NCBI GenBank assembly: GCA_964017185.1
Contig: OZ024869.1
Location: 4,672,501 to 4,736,500, forward strand
From: Rugalucina vietnamica
Taxonomy: Eukaryota; Mollusca; Bivalvia; Lucinida; Lucinidae
Length of the DNA stretch: 64,000 nucleotides
Reading direction: 5' to 3'
Below the pieces are notes generated by a model. The model was not told where the DNA came from. It searched no databases and saw nothing but the letters and a program-made list of their open reading frames with translations. The translations under genes were made by a program, and so were the position numbers. Below, in pieces: positions 45,301 through 47,383 of the stretch. Position 1 is the stretch's first letter; every line of letters starts with the position of its first letter.

Positions 45301-47217
45301 AATTCAGTCTCTTTTTGTGGTGCACAGATTGTCTATCAGTCTAGCTTTCTAAAAGGTTGTCACTTTACTCTAGCAGGCTTTACTTGAGAATTTACTGTTT
45401 ACAGTACTGTAATGTTGGGGTCGCTTATAAGCACAAGTCAATTTTTGTTCAAATTCAGCAAAATGTCGTTTCAATGTTATTTTTGAGATTTAGCTAGTAA
45501 TTCTTAGGACATATAGGGAGTTTCAAAGTATTTCAATATAGACAGGACAACACAAACTTGGCTGGAAACTTTCACAAAACCACAAAATTCAAAATGGCGG
45601 TCCTCTGTTCTGGGTGACGCGGATGACGCAATTTCTTATTTCTTCTCTTAGAGCACACAAACAGCTTAAAATTCTTGTTCCTTCACCACAAACTCAAATA
45701 TATACACTTTGCACAATAGTCTCTATCACCAGCAGTTAATAAAACACCAATATTAAAACTTAAAAATTGCAAATTGTGCCAGCTAATCTAAAAAACGTCT
45801 TCCCTCCACCAGTGCCCGGATGCATTTTTTTCTCATCGTCAGTACCAATTTTCTTTTTTAGAACAAAAATTTGTTCACACCGATCATATCGTGATTCATA
45901 CATCAATATTCTCACAAAAGATTGAATTTTCAGAAAATATGGGTCTCGACACGGGAGAAAATCAAATACTCGTTAAATAAACGATTTTTAAAAACACGAC
46001 TGACATTTTTGACAGTTGACTCGCGAAGGAAAATCCCCTGAATCAATGCGCCGACAAACTGTCATGACAACGAAGCAACTTCATAGGGCGGATATAGCAT
46101 TGCTTAAAAAGGGCTGCGTGTTTGATGAAAATCAGTTTCGTCTTTGGTACACACGAATGGAATTATTTAAGGCACTGTCTCTCGGTTCAAAGTGCATGGC
46201 TTAATTTTCGAACGTTTTTGGTTGCTACGATTTTGATTATATCACTGCGCCTTGGCTACGCATCCCGACTGGTATAAATTAGAAATAAAACGGTGGAATC
46301 GTAATTTGCGTATTCCCAAATCTTATATTTTCACATGTGAAAATATAACTTTTTTTATATTTGCACATGTGAAAATATAACTTTTTCAAATATTGGTTAT
46401 ATTTAATACATATTTCTCTATATTTCATCACTTGTCATATAATAAAAGTATTGATTATGACACTGCTACAATAGTCTAAATGAATGCAATTATAACTTGG
46501 ACTTTGGCATGATTATTTTTAATTATTTAATGCATGTTCGCGCTTTATTCCTGAGTGTTTGCATTAATATCACTAAATATGACTGGTAACACTCGTTTTT
46601 TTCTTTGTTTCAGGAGGGGCATTTAATAAGCTACCTTCATTTCTAAGCTGGGGGCCATATGCGTCTTTCTTTACATATGGACTAAGGGCGTTTGTGACTC
46701 TTGAGTTTAAAGGCGGGTCACCCATTAAGTGAGTAATTCAAGTGTCAACGAAAAATGTTTGTTATTTCAACACAAACTGTATTAAAATGCATGGCATTGC
46801 GCATATGTTTTTATAAAATATTAGGATAAATGTAAGTATTTTTGTACATCATTTCAAAAGAACCAACTACTCAAATTCAAGTTTTGTACGAGTTCGTTAC
46901 TTTAAAACTTAAATAAATTGAGATAAAATGATCACGTAAAAACATATAACTTGTGTGGACCAGAGTATTGATATTAAACTATTTTCCTACTGAATGCATA
47001 ATTCTTTTGTTACAGGTGTGCAAACGCTAGTATGGTCCCGATCTGCAATACAGAGGATCCCTTGACTAACATAACTGTGACATATTTCCCTTCGGATTTA
47101 ATTCTTCAAGCTCAGGGGCTCGTGTGGCCCTTTTGGTATTATATATTAGTCCTCGGGGCAGTTATTGTTGTTTTTCGATCGCTATGGTACTTCATACTAC
47201 GTATGAAATGCCAGTAG
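8802..47217 (+). CDS. ABCG-family half transporter (ABCG5/8-like), 3' thirteen exons, interrupted by a transposon
   Basis: Thirteen exons (8802-8907, 9714-9721 plus 11635-11715, 12849-13010, 13359-13452, 21104-21179, 21898-21998, 23049-23199, 26905-26998, 29212-29269, 30012-30226, 31600-31687, 46614-46728, 47016-47217) sum to 1551 nt, exactly 517 codons including the stop, and every splice phase agrees. The order matches an ABCG half transporter: end of the ATP-binding domain, linker, then six membrane segments with a Cys-containing, N-glycosylation-rich last loop. Such proteins sit in membranes, work as dimers and export lipids or sterols. The linker VEVTAKRG..KDQDLQTR resembles the VDLT..D.RS.EQE block of ABCG5 and ABCG8. 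Walker A and the start codon lie upstream of the window. Two oddities: the ATPase motifs are degenerate, and a 1.9-kb transposon splits the second exon. Family assignment is firm; subgroup and functionality are inference. Confidence 0.85.
9303..9538 (-). mobile_element. tRNA-derived SINE (Ser/Leu-like head), full length
   Basis: On the minus strand: head GGCCGAGCGGTTAAGAGC (A box), GGTTCGAGCCCCG (B box), a conserved body with CCCACCTACTGATTGGCC, then AAAGGGACGTAAAACTG and a TAAAA tail. It is flanked by GAAACGCATTTA at 9291-9302 and 9539-9550, a clear 12-bp target duplication. Related copies at 23228, 55552 and 56113. Confidence 0.9.
9714..11715 (+). CDS. ABCG exon B (signature/Walker B), split by a 1.9-kb transposon
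   Basis: Acceptor tacgtatttcag precedes 9714, and donor gtaagt follows 11715. The exon's first 8 bases (9714-9721) and last 81 bases (11635-11715) are separated by an inverted-repeat transposon. Together they are 89 nt, exactly what the flanking phases need (1 before, 0 after). The right part reads VAKAKYQKLLSIACAL then VQDEIGVLILD. It aligns with SGGERKRLSIA.AL..P.VL.LDE but lacks the SGG core. An in-frame TAA at 11620-11622 inside the transposon, with no AG between it and the exon remainder, argues against the insert being spliced out to leave this frame. Confidence 0.75.
9722..11631. mobile_element. 1.9-kb terminal-inverted-repeat transposon inserted in an ABCG coding exon
   Basis: Left end GGCCCAGAATTACAAT and right end ATTGTAATTCTGGGCC are inverted copies. 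They are flanked by CTG at 9719-9721 and 11632-11634; a CCTGG reading is also possible because the junction is palindromic. Subterminal DNA on both sides is rich in CTTAAG/TTAAGG repeats. A CWG target duplication fits the PIF/Harbinger superfamily, but no transposase is visible, so it is non-autonomous. It carries a tRNA-like segment (10008-10100), an older SINE-like repeat (10790-11070) and an A tract (11298-11338). Confidence 0.7.
10008..10100 (+). repeat. tRNA-like SINE head
   Basis: GTGGTGCAGTGGTTAACACG resembles an A box and GAGTTCGATACCC a B box. No convincing cloverleaf, so a SINE remnant rather than a working tRNA. It lies inside the transposon that splits ABCG exon B. Confidence 0.5.
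11716..12848. mobile_element. Intron between ABCG exons B and C with a possible MITE at 12050-12422
   Basis: TACTCAGAGGAAAAGGTTTA..GTCAGT near 12060 and CACTGACTAAACTTTTGCC near 12390 are imperfect inverted copies, suggesting a 370-bp MITE. Nothing else is recognised in the intron. Confidence 0.4.
12849..13010 (+). CDS. ABCG exon C: post-Walker B, D-loop and H-loop region
   Basis: This is 54 codons, phase 0 on both sides, between acceptor gattag and donor gtgagt. It starts DPTAGLSLSDALDVISTL, the counterpart of DEPT(S/T)GLDS..A..V...L. The H-loop segment reads VVLSSSYPNSS where the family has I.LHQPRS, so the switch histidine is replaced by tyrosine. With exon B the Walker B end becomes LILDDP, so the catalytic glutamate is aspartate. 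Open and well spliced, which argues against long-standing decay. Confidence 0.85.
13359..13452 (+). CDS. ABCG exon D: end of the nucleotide-binding domain
   Basis: Acceptor gtcaattccag, donor gtaggt, phase 0 in and 1 out. It reads ILYHGRLDSLTEFLLKVG then SPCPPFLSPSDYL, matching the ABCG block (..Y.G......YF...G.PCP....PADF). The leftover A joins TG of the next exon to give Met. Confidence 0.85.
13473..14203 (+). mobile_element. Hairpin MITE family 1, split by a palindromic MITE
   Basis: Left half GCCGCAGCATGGGAAAAC to CGCTACACGGATA (13473-13538); right half GTACAATTCCTCTACC to TTTTCTCACGCGCAGGCTC (14076-14200). Uninterrupted copies read CACGGATAGTA..AATTCCTC here, so 13539-14075 is an insertion. 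Confidence 0.65.
13539..14075. mobile_element. Palindromic MITE (GAGGATATT family)
   Basis: The first 160 bp form a hairpin around CACGAGTGCGTAGCACGAGTG, with TGAATACCAAATATATTTC and its inverse on either side. A second copy of this type lies at 31744-31905 with different sequence but the same GAGGATATT start and TTTTCTTTTTATT end. The rest is non-coding. Confidence 0.55.
14318..14546. mobile_element. 229-bp MITE sharing ends with the 5.5-kb element
   Basis: It starts CACGGGGGTGATTCAAAT and ends in the inverse ATTTGAATCACCCGCGTG. Subterminal TGTCGTCCGAGAC and CTCGGACGACAG blocks match those of the element at 15136-20671, so it is probably a deletion derivative moved by the same transposase. 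Flanks ATATA and ATCTA are only roughly alike. Confidence 0.7.
14640..15130. other. Intron DNA with one short unidentified frame
   Basis: The minus strand at 14641-14781 reads MAALTELEAYSESKCFKR then WVRKIINDGVEALTRKSK, which looks protein-like but matches nothing I know. It may be a piece of a transposon protein. No other feature. Confidence 0.25.
15246..16079. other. Interior of the 5.5-kb element, nothing recognised
   Basis: Short frames exist on both strands but none carries a recognised motif. Confidence 0.35.
16080..16640. repeat. CpG-rich block of TCGCG/GCGAC motifs
   Basis: A 560-bp tract packed with GCGACAATCGCG-like words. The phrase TTCGCATGCCAGTGAGAT..TAGCTTA appears at both ends (about 16125 and 16600) in direct orientation. 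The base composition is unlike its AT-rich surroundings. It is probably one repeat element with self-similar arms, nested in the 5.5-kb element. Confidence 0.5.
16745..16995. mobile_element. Hairpin MITE family 2, half copy
   Basis: GCTTGCCCATGCAATACAC through GCTATATACAAGTGGG to GACATGTTTTCCTGATC. Confidence 0.55.
17342..17695. mobile_element. Hairpin MITE family 2 with internal duplication
   Basis: CCATCAGGAAAACATGTC at the left; the block TTATATTTGATC.AAAACAT occurs twice (near 17430 and 17495); then the GAACCGCCTCGGCGAG hairpin and GCATGGGCAAGTTTTGG. Confidence 0.6.
18220..18343 (-). other. Possible first exon of a gene inside the 5.5-kb element
   Basis: The minus strand reads from an ATG at 18341-18343: MGFRPSQQVFQSCRDETT then DSLMRRSSMEEIKVSCVW. 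It ends at a perfect donor GAAG|GTAAGT at 18219. The protein is not recognised, and following exons were not found. It could be the start of a decayed element-encoded protein, or chance. Confidence 0.25.
19097..19431 (+). other. Open frame of about 110 codons inside the 5.5-kb element
   Basis: A frame without an early ATG reads KDCIDCLFSCFKPSN, VSPFIKRGRTAFSDTRVH and SPSETSASDDDSTSVKAL before a stop. The Ser/Asp-rich end looks protein-like, but nothing is recognised. It could be a remnant exon of an element protein; an alternative is chance openness. Confidence 0.2.
20674..20810. repeat. 137-bp near-perfect palindrome
   Basis: Arms ATATGGGGTTCTGTTC..CAGCACGG-type sequence fold back with a loop near the centre (CTCTG). 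The left arm overlaps the TTATA duplication of the 5.5-kb element, so that element lies exactly at the base of this hairpin. Likely a fold-back MITE. Confidence 0.7.
20811..21103. other. Intron DNA before ABCG exon E
   Basis: Contains an imperfect inverted GCCTGGGTGA..TCACCCAGGC pair near 20877-20935. No coding recognised. Confidence 0.35.
21104..21179 (+). CDS. ABCG exon E: linker start
   Basis: Acceptor tttttatcag, donor gtatgt, phase 1 in and 2 out. It reads VEVTAKRGLKDQDLQTRMAQ, like the VDLTS.D.RS.EQEL.TR linker of ABCG5 and ABCG8. The intron before it is 7.65 kb and contains the 5.5-kb inverted-repeat element at 15136-20671. Confidence 0.8.
21242..21525. mobile_element. Hairpin MITE family 2, clean copy
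   Basis: CATCAGGAAAACATGTCTG, AGCAAAACTGGGGTATG, then a long hairpin: TGTGGGTACTCGTTAGAACC, inverse GGTTCTAACGTGTACCC. It ends GCATGGGCAAGTTTTCG. It lies in the intron just after exon E. Confidence 0.7.
21898..21998 (+). CDS. ABCG exon F: cytosolic linker
   Basis: Acceptor tatatatttccag, donor gtggga (a weaker donor), phase 2 in and 1 out. It reads EETGSVWVKNNSKDVQR then IEVGNVETVIQNGRQK. Low conservation is expected for this linker; the call rests on phase and position. Confidence 0.7.
22000..22410. other. Intron DNA, nothing recognised
   Basis: A-rich tracts near 22128-22150 only. Confidence 0.35.
22411..22715 (-). pseudogene. Beta-1,3-galactosyltransferase-6-like 3' fragment, decayed
   Basis: The minus strand from 22715 reads KWIEPKEYICDHYVSYAA then GWEYVLSRDLVQYIAQNS and FKNEDVSVGTWHSLHVHR. 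This is the glycosyltransferase family 31 C-terminal block (C..Y..Y..G.GYVLS.DLV.YI....L.....EDVS.G.W). A different frame over 22411-22500 gives LKDMRELSHRLVENGTLC, like the tail of B3GALT6, so there is one frameshift near 22500. A stop lies just before the first Lys, and no upstream catalytic part is seen. B3GALT6 enzymes act in the Golgi on the proteoglycan linker. This is a truncated dead copy within the intron between ABCG exons F and G. Confidence 0.7.
22873..22936. repeat. GA microsatellite
   Basis: About 30 GA units with CAGA interruptions, 110 bp before ABCG exon G. Confidence 0.95.
23049..23199 (+). CDS. ABCG exon G: linker and pre-TM1 elbow helix
   Basis: Acceptor is a long T tract then ttaaacag; donor gtaaaa; phase 1 in and 2 out. 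After a polar stretch it reads SLWYQTCILTQRNFHNARRR, the amphipathic connecting helix before the first membrane segment (W.Q...L..R.......R). The start ATG of no other gene is implied. Confidence 0.8.
23228..23456 (+). mobile_element. tRNA-derived SINE, plus copy
   Basis: A box TGGCCGAGCGGTTGAGA near 23234, B box GGTTCGAGCCCC near 23298, the conserved CCACCTACCGATTGGCCC body and a GAATAAAAA tail. It starts about 30 bp after ABCG exon G's donor. Confidence 0.85.
23605..23760 (+). mobile_element. Second SINE type, GGTGGGACGTTAAACC core
   Basis: CCGTGGTGCAGTGGTTATG as A box, a weak B box, then TATGACCTTAGCTGTTGG and GGTGGGACGTTAAACC with a CAAC-rich tail. The core resembles the conserved central domain of mollusc SINEs (Nin-DC type, from memory). 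Confidence 0.6.
23887..24158 (-). pseudogene. SGNH/GDSL-hydrolase-like fragment (LINE ORF1-type)
   Basis: The minus strand reads STIKIKLSEFNLENCKTI, ILLVGGNDADNGTDLETF, then VIVAGLLTRETVDLSAYN and LRELCDTC. The GGND and IVAGLL blocks are conserved parts of SGNH hydrolases. Such domains occur in ORF1 of some CR1/L2-type LINEs. The N-terminal GDSL block is absent. It is orientated head-to-head with the LINE relic that follows. Confidence 0.55.
24160..25110 (+). pseudogene. Decayed LINE with internal deletion (endonuclease, RT start, C-terminus)
   Basis: The plus strand reads IETLWTEVKITNSKPFLI, CTLYRPPTA and IIMGDVNY (endonuclease), then TLIDHVYTSNP. EVSEFIKGLNSAKATGLDG (RT start) follows, then directly PKRAARIILKADFDTPLL and SRNLRSATNGSLAVPRSK (conserved tail of jockey/CR1-like ORF2). 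The catalytic RT core is missing between about 24690 and 24705. At least one stop and a frame change are present. A non-autonomous or dead copy. Confidence 0.7.
25141..25700 (+). repeat. Probable LINE 3' region
   Basis: A moderately GC-rich tract after the LINE relic (to about 25340) followed by AT-rich sequence. No gene recognised. A GGCCGCGAGGTAGAATGG motif at 25680 begins the duplicated segment that follows. Confidence 0.3.
25708..25973. repeat. 133-bp tandem duplication
   Basis: GCTAAGAGCGTTACCCTC starts copies at 25708 and 25841. Each includes an AAATAAAT microsatellite and continues ACATCGGTTATAATTTTG. The copies look identical by eye, so the duplication is recent. Confidence 0.85.
26905..26998 (+). 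CDS. ABCG exon H: first membrane segment
   Basis: Acceptor tttgtctgttacag, donor gtaagg, phase 2 in and 0 out. It reads SVIQNLYILVLCVLVWW then RPERSEQSVTDRMGL. This is TM1 followed by the short loop with the family's DR.G.LFF junction. Confidence 0.85.
27010..27225 (-). mobile_element. Hairpin MITE family 1, minus copy with A-rich insertion
   Basis: AGGTCCGACACGAACCCGAC, then an A-rich run (27127-27162) and GGTTATCTCATGTTGCAGC. It starts 12 bp after ABCG exon H's donor. Confidence 0.55.
27441..28232 (-). CDS. Secreted PAN-like / sushi / WSC domain protein, intronless, nested in an ABCG intron
   Basis: An uninterrupted 263-residue reading frame antisense to the transporter, between its exons H and I. 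I start it at the Met at 28230-28232 because it gives a good signal peptide: MLKNKIKRT, a hydrophobic core ending VVGLVLLGI, then SRG. In-frame Met codons at 28239-28241 and 28281-28283 are alternatives. Numbering from 28232, residues about 38-108 form a Cys-rich PAN/apple-like region, 113-164 a sushi (CCP) repeat (C..PS..G....G......C..GY......C...G.W), and 171-258 a WSC domain (VGCYQD...AFP..., CFCG, C...C.GD..Q.CGG). WSC domains are thought to bind carbohydrate. Likely an extracellular lectin-like protein; ligand unknown. TATACAA at 28311-28317 could serve as a TATA box. Confidence 0.75.
   Translation of the reverse strand: MLKNKIKRTCIMTVVGLVLLGISRGQITHEMFEKQRGSCPQDSLLWTDTNSRSNIHCVVQCKESDSCYIITINSVSRVCKYYGVGGGSGPLMGCVLANSGDEFVVVVKIIPGCGEPSFAGYTLGTPTSTDVGGTVSVYCPNGYVCGSSVMTCQANGEWEQPLGCASSDDHLVGCYQDNSVRAFPISGPESAMTPGKCIQYCVGIGYGYAAVQAGYQCFCGPANVNYYQYGMVDMSECHYACSGDTGQTCGGHWVNQVYTVGTC
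28311..28317 (-). promoter_or_regulatory. Possible TATA box for the nested WSC gene
   Basis: TATACAA on the minus strand, about 70-80 bp upstream of the chosen ATG. A start site near 28285 would leave a short 5' leader. Position is plausible; the motif alone is weak. Confidence 0.3.
28360..28950. other. Intron DNA upstream of the nested WSC gene
   Basis: The region that would hold the nested gene's promoter. No further exon is recognised on the minus strand. Confidence 0.35.
28951..29190 (-). mobile_element. Hairpin MITE family 1 abutting ABCG exon I
   Basis: AGGTCCGACACAAAACGACC, AGTAGAGGAATTGTACTAT, GCTGATCAGCTTCGCAGTT and GGTTTTCTCACGATGCGG. Its end is 22 bp from the exon. Confidence 0.65.
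29212..29269 (+). CDS. ABCG exon I: second membrane segment (58 nt microexon)
   Basis: Acceptor tttgtgttttag, donor gtaagt, phase 0 in and 1 out. It reads FFFTTVQWAFFSLLDAILT, TM2. It starts 22 bp downstream of a MITE copy, which lies next to its polypyrimidine tract. Confidence 0.8.
29300..29740. mobile_element. Hairpin MITE family 2, interrupted by a repeat of the Penelope-associated type
   Basis: Outer parts show the family-2 words. The insert at about 29367-29610 is the inverse of 30580-30860 (GAGCAGCTATTTTCCCAATA). Confidence 0.5.
29912..29955. repeat. GATA microsatellite
   Basis: Eleven GATA units, 56 bp before ABCG exon J. Confidence 0.95.
30012..30226 (+). CDS. ABCG exon J: intracellular loop, TM3 and start of TM4
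   Basis: Acceptor catttctttcag, donor gtaggt. The first two bases complete a Phe codon, giving FPKELKVYNQERRCNLYH, the family's FP.E..V...E...G.Y block. SELPLSLVQPFVYMSVIYWV follows (helix after the conserved ELP), then a short loop and the next helix ending in AQ. This exon is the clearest family match in the window. Confidence 0.9.
30560..30860 (+). repeat. Penelope-associated repeat, copy 1
   Basis: CCCGCCAGTAACTTTGTGTT, TATTGGGAAAATAGCTGC and CACCTCGGTTTTTGGAGTGG. The same order at 49143-49450 directly follows a Penelope-like RT fragment. Partial copies at 29367 (inverse), 51660 and 55790. Confidence 0.6.
30861..31599. other. Intron DNA between ABCG exons J and K
   Basis: A LINE or SINE tail-like segment near 30915-31000 (TTATTTTACGAGGGTGGCCC). 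Otherwise nothing recognised. Confidence 0.35.
31600..31687 (+). CDS. ABCG exon K: TM4 end and TM5
   Basis: Acceptor gtttccttctag, donor gtacac, phase 0 in and 1 out. It reads SIGLFVGVALNPPWTISV then VSLGLLSMMLWG. It continues directly from the AQ of the previous exon as AQSIGL, a strong family signature. The intron after it is 14.9 kb and contains the LINE. Confidence 0.85.
31744..31905. mobile_element. Palindromic MITE (GAGGATATT family), second copy
   Basis: GAGGATATTCAAGTTTTTG and its inverse CAAAAACTTGAATTTTC surround a centre GAGTGCCGAAGGCACG. It may continue to about 32500, where ACGTCA-rich DNA follows. Confidence 0.6.
31906..32878. other. Intron DNA rich in TGACGTCA/TTACGTCA words
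   Basis: Several CRE-like words at 31940-32010. The stretch GAACAAAAAATTGTTCAC near 32360 recurs near 45858 beyond the LINE. No gene recognised. Confidence 0.35.
32879..33189. mobile_element. MITE with CACCAGTCATTTGTAACC ends
   Basis: Left CACCAGTCATTTGTAACCAC and right GTGGCTACAAATGTCTTGTG are imperfect inverted repeats. The centre is GC-rich, with repeated GGGGAA and GGGCAGGG words. No coding. Confidence 0.55.
33327..33361. repeat. GT microsatellite
   Basis: About 17 GT units followed by TTG repeats. Confidence 0.95.
33480..33750. mobile_element. Hairpin MITE family 2
   Basis: GAGATTGTGGGTGCAC, a CCACGGCGAGGCGG hairpin, TACCCACAATGGAG and GACATGTTATCCTGATG. Confidence 0.6.
33922..34151. 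mobile_element. MITE with CACCAGTCATTTGTATCC ends
   Basis: CACCAGTCATTTGTATCC at the left and GGATACAAATGGCTGGTG at the right. Same family as 32879-33189, 730 bp away. No coding content. Confidence 0.6.
34355..34575. mobile_element. Hairpin MITE family 2, degraded
   Basis: ATATATATAGTAAAACTGG, CTTGTTAGACCCACCTC and TACCCACAATATACATG. Confidence 0.5.
34598..34735 (-). mobile_element. Hairpin MITE family 1, partial
   Basis: AAGAGGAATTGTACTATCCC, AGCTGATCTGCGCCTTTG and CTCTCATGACGCAGCTC. Confidence 0.55.
34995..36540 (+). repeat. Tandem array element, three units of about 450-470 bp
   Basis: It begins TTTAGCTCACCTGAGCCG and ends GGACCATTGGTCCTCTGG. Units start near 35118, 35562 and 36030 with GCTTGGCCAATCAAAGCC. 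Each carries GTCACATGACCAAGATGGC and GATGACCTTGACCTA with GGCAAGGTCAAC. The same family in reverse fills 61095-64000. Confidence 0.85.
36705..36805. repeat. Short repeat shared with 60160-60290
   Basis: GGGGGTCCGGACGGCCCC and GTCAGACCCCTTCTGGGAAT occur in both places. Non-coding. Confidence 0.6.
37258..37332. repeat. Palindrome with a 30-bp perfect core
   Basis: AATGCCAACAATTGTTGGCAT core, extended by imperfect pairing of TATCCTGCTCATAAATG with TATTTATTAGCAGAATA. Confidence 0.8.
37333..38241. other. Intron DNA, nothing recognised
   Basis: No coding or repeat ends seen until the LINE tail. Confidence 0.35.
38415..41012 (-). CDS. LINE ORF2, reverse transcriptase part
   Basis: The frame has 865 codons. 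The RT domain lies at about 200-480: ILTPIFKKGDPSNPSNYRGI, then LDTQKAFDVVD (first catalytic Asp near 341), QGVRQGGVLS near 396, and VADDLAL (catalytic Asp pair at 441-442). A C-terminal CCHC knuckle, CKLCN..ETRQHFVGEC, lies at about 767-784. It lacks its own upstream endonuclease because of the frameshift near 41000 but is otherwise open, so the element is young or recently active. Confidence 0.85.
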   Translation of the reverse strand: MILFYPRLILQPLSHLNAVLKRATTCSIPKHKSEVTVRQLQSRPWSESIHDAIKESRLAWWDWKKSGSPSDPTHATVQRKKIARKLVRKEQRQEAAKRRKDKIEEIMRSRNEPKTFYKLIGNQRKSSNSQLHSLVVDGRECETQDHIREGWATHFQHLATPMENPKFDQEYKQMVDADVEAIEILCKEESSRMEPVSEEEVSRALKRLNNNKAVDIMGLTSEHFKLAGREILEFLTSLLNYIIMTKSISVVLKEGILTPIFKKGDPSNPSNYRGITVTPVYLKILEHIINTRHNLIFHESQSRLQKGFTAGCSSLNAALILSECILEAGNNKRDLFVTTLDTQKAFDVVDQNSLLRKLYLDGIHGDDWLLLRDLYSDCSSRIKWAGELSHPINIMQGVRQGGVLSTSHYKRYNNPLLLQLEDRYSGTRIGSISIPHVTVADDLALISESKSDAQVMIWDADNSAGRERYCIHPTKSHILWYTKRKKNDTELGIVMAGEKVDTPSSTVHLGIVRNTSGQVDVEGKISLGRKTAYSLMGAGLHGGSGLKATLNGHIWSTFVIPRFLYGLEVQILKSSDIESLEKFQRKCLKQIQGLPDNTSNTACLALLGVLPIEALLHKNLLNMFVNMIRNENSVEYEIAKRQLVMKDTPRESIFTHIQCILDRYDLPSVFDLLNCPPTKEAWKCTLNHKINDMVQKFWRSDIESKSSTKYLNPNVLCVGSSHHIWSTVRNNIHDSRRAQIKCKLLTGTYILQANRAAFNQYAVNPTCKLCNTAPETRQHFVGECAFFKEERKLYIEKLKTSPILSDQYIQSLRNPEFLTQLTLDATVIPGLKECDSEGLGSLELCTREYIHKIHVRRIVALKRIS
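40972..41859 (-). CDS. LINE ORF2, endonuclease part
   Basis: This is 295 codons of exonuclease-endonuclease-phosphatase fold. Motifs visible: VATLNVKS near residue 9, IQEHWLF near 36 (catalytic Glu), RGYGGVALFY, ILGDMNASL (Asp/Asn pair) and SDHIPVDG (Asp/His). These nick target DNA for target-primed reverse transcription. The frame ends by running into a stop shortly after its C-terminal linker, where the reverse-transcriptase frame takes over with a 41-bp overlap. A single frameshift therefore separates the two halves of ORF2. Confidence 0.85.
   Translation of the reverse strand: MEKSEFLKVATLNVKSVESNTVYISEMLKKHDILAIQEHWLFNFQLQDLEKTFCSHFVHSKAVDDDNPLPPTQKPRGYGGVALFYSKDLNYTVKKLTTGCSRIVAVEVLTTPPLCICSVYMPSRNSKTNYSDKENYQQCLDQLEEIMDTFGGTHAMLILGDMNASLCKRQGNNQDVLLENFVKSNNLFCEQNGSETFFHPNKSDKAEIDYILFNDKCKQYLGNVTVDNRLSSNTSDHIPVDGTLFIQNRKTTNQKTKVVCKPKWDRCDKSAYRKMVRENLLPFDTFLPSTNSTTT
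41838..45071 (-). CDS. LINE ORF1 protein with PHD finger and coiled coil
   Basis: The frame has 1077 codons. The true start may be the Met at residue 52 (MTLHNTQVVTRRSARNL), since the first 50 residues look like chance read-through. Residues about 95-162 hold three copies of a roughly 25-residue repeat containing DGTENTKSP.RIPNVS. A PHD finger lies at about 391-440: CPNC, then YCDGCENWFHFDC, then CLSC, giving the C4HC3 pattern. A long polar middle is followed by a coiled coil (ARSLIGNLERKIIELENS) and a Pro/Gln-rich tail. PHD-bearing ORF1 proteins are known in CR1-like LINEs and bind nucleic acid or chromatin. Its last 22 bases overlap the endonuclease frame. Confidence 0.8.
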   Translation of the reverse strand: MSFVPWQVKLMHLNCLTPLLLCLATLVAAISWCNHKYGLLCVETTYLPTSVMTLHNTQVVTRRSARNLQRLAGIDNPINSGVSQNNSENRCILLGSVTGTENTKSPSRIPNVSNSIYPGSVDGTENTKSPTRIPNVSYNIHSSSVDGTENTKSPTRIPNVSNGATALYNPNSISESVAKSNSPGTHQRGYSLNWGKAWKKKLSACNTEFKVKSIFKGGNYVFEFSAAMYELYRSALVEHFESLQNAPDSGLTIQFKDCSDKSGAIVESQLRVLQTHSAKLKYSINLYHTKSKMMVNGGEAFTFNVEHTKIADLILSSEDVNKLDNEFFVTISEGLKSLISNNSKTKSKHSNNTSNLPIVHSKPSRVLGSNKASAHSSEQDVSSECGGDPSPCPNCQILVDVSGIYCDGCENWFHFDCEALNAEDVGRFDCSEDPYYCLSCTQNMQCLDFDDLSQLANERNIQENDPPPTDITHNTVPKVLADTVQPDQTYLKQAVVDSSDSAVDITCPKQIATPGRISGAGRQDANPSPPGNQKSKPPHIPLSNLSNGQSPSSRHSFKRKTTYGGTDEPPNVVQPDQNSKSNSENQVTEQDRGRGSNLPTSMDPAVSQPAEDGAKRNGLRSNRQSKKGEKQKLKDCEQEEQLKLARSLIGNLERKIIELENSNKILRREVLSSSLDMGGVGNGPIASNHLQEGDLQSRSDPLSSQHISRPGIEQELHNLKESIRNVELEQLKSRVQNIELHMLNQRQATSVPIQGGLLGNFASPHPPNFIQTHPSPLLPQYIYPTQYAINGTLNPSHLYHPRVNYSLNPMYNPQGTQVMGGNMRWDRSRVPHIFSQPPPAPIPSHLWGSGSLRYQTNIPQNTQGPYLQPQQHTGYRMGSPGGHAMFSQPNIGQSQPYGMQVLSEQITHLQQGISQTTDRTSSKKYPNVSTNQQRVHSSPQTDKMKEKNIDYIDIDSPTPPKMSKLVSLNQQMQPNPDIERISCNKTDLASNRLPERPARLPSANLSLPAEKDNADQSRSSTLLQPVTNQNEDPLQIHNLGTRVQNTNSYTDPDSTQNKVPFLGSGRASETTWKSQSF
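45811..46613. repeat. Intron DNA before ABCG exon L with a tandem palindrome
   Basis: TTTTCACATGTGAAAATATA occurs twice at about 46327-46382, each a palindrome around CACATGTG. Otherwise non-coding. Confidence 0.5.
46614..46728 (+). CDS. ABCG exon L: extracellular re-entrant region
   Basis: Acceptor ttctttgtttcag, donor gtgagt, phase 1 in and 2 out. It reads GAFNKLPSFLSWGPYASFF then TYGLRAFVTLEFKGG. The family motif is G.......P....W..Y.S...YG..A....EF.G. It is the re-entrant helix region before the large external loop. Confidence 0.9.
47016..47217 (+). CDS. ABCG terminal exon M: external loop, TM6 and stop
   Basis: Acceptor ttcttttgttacag. It reads CANASMVPICNTEDPLTNIT, with two cysteines and two N-glycosylation sequons (NAS, NIT), then the last helix WPFWYYILVLGAVIVVF and the tail FILRMKCQ before TAG at 47215-47217. 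No AATAAA lies between the stop and the palindrome at 47384; the first is at 47446-47451, inside the palindrome's left arm. Confidence 0.9.
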
Positions 47218-47383
47218 ACAAGAATGTTTTCACATCTTTCGAAGCCATGAACGAAACTGTGATCAAGAAAAGGTGGACAAAGGTATTCGTCAATTTTTAA
47301 AACTCCAGACTTTATCGTATTTTCATGTTTACAAGAAAAACTATCAGGCCAACATATTCTTATGATTTTGGTGTCATTTAAGT

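Larger units (their letters stand above)
38242..45810 (-). mobile_element. Nearly full-length non-LTR retrotransposon (LINE) with PHD-finger ORF1
   Basis: It carries ORF1 (41838-45071), an endonuclease frame (40972-41859) and a reverse-transcriptase frame (38415-41012), all minus strand. It ends in a short ACA-repeat tail (TTG repeats at about 38242-38260 on the plus strand). The 5' boundary is uncertain, near 45810 where the sequence changes to a MITE-like tract. I could not identify a target-site duplication. Apurinic-type endonuclease, no visible RNase H and a C-terminal CCHC knuckle fit the I/Jockey/CR1 group; the clade is not decided. It sits in the 14.9-kb ABCG intron between exons K and L, in opposite orientation. 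Confidence 0.85.
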
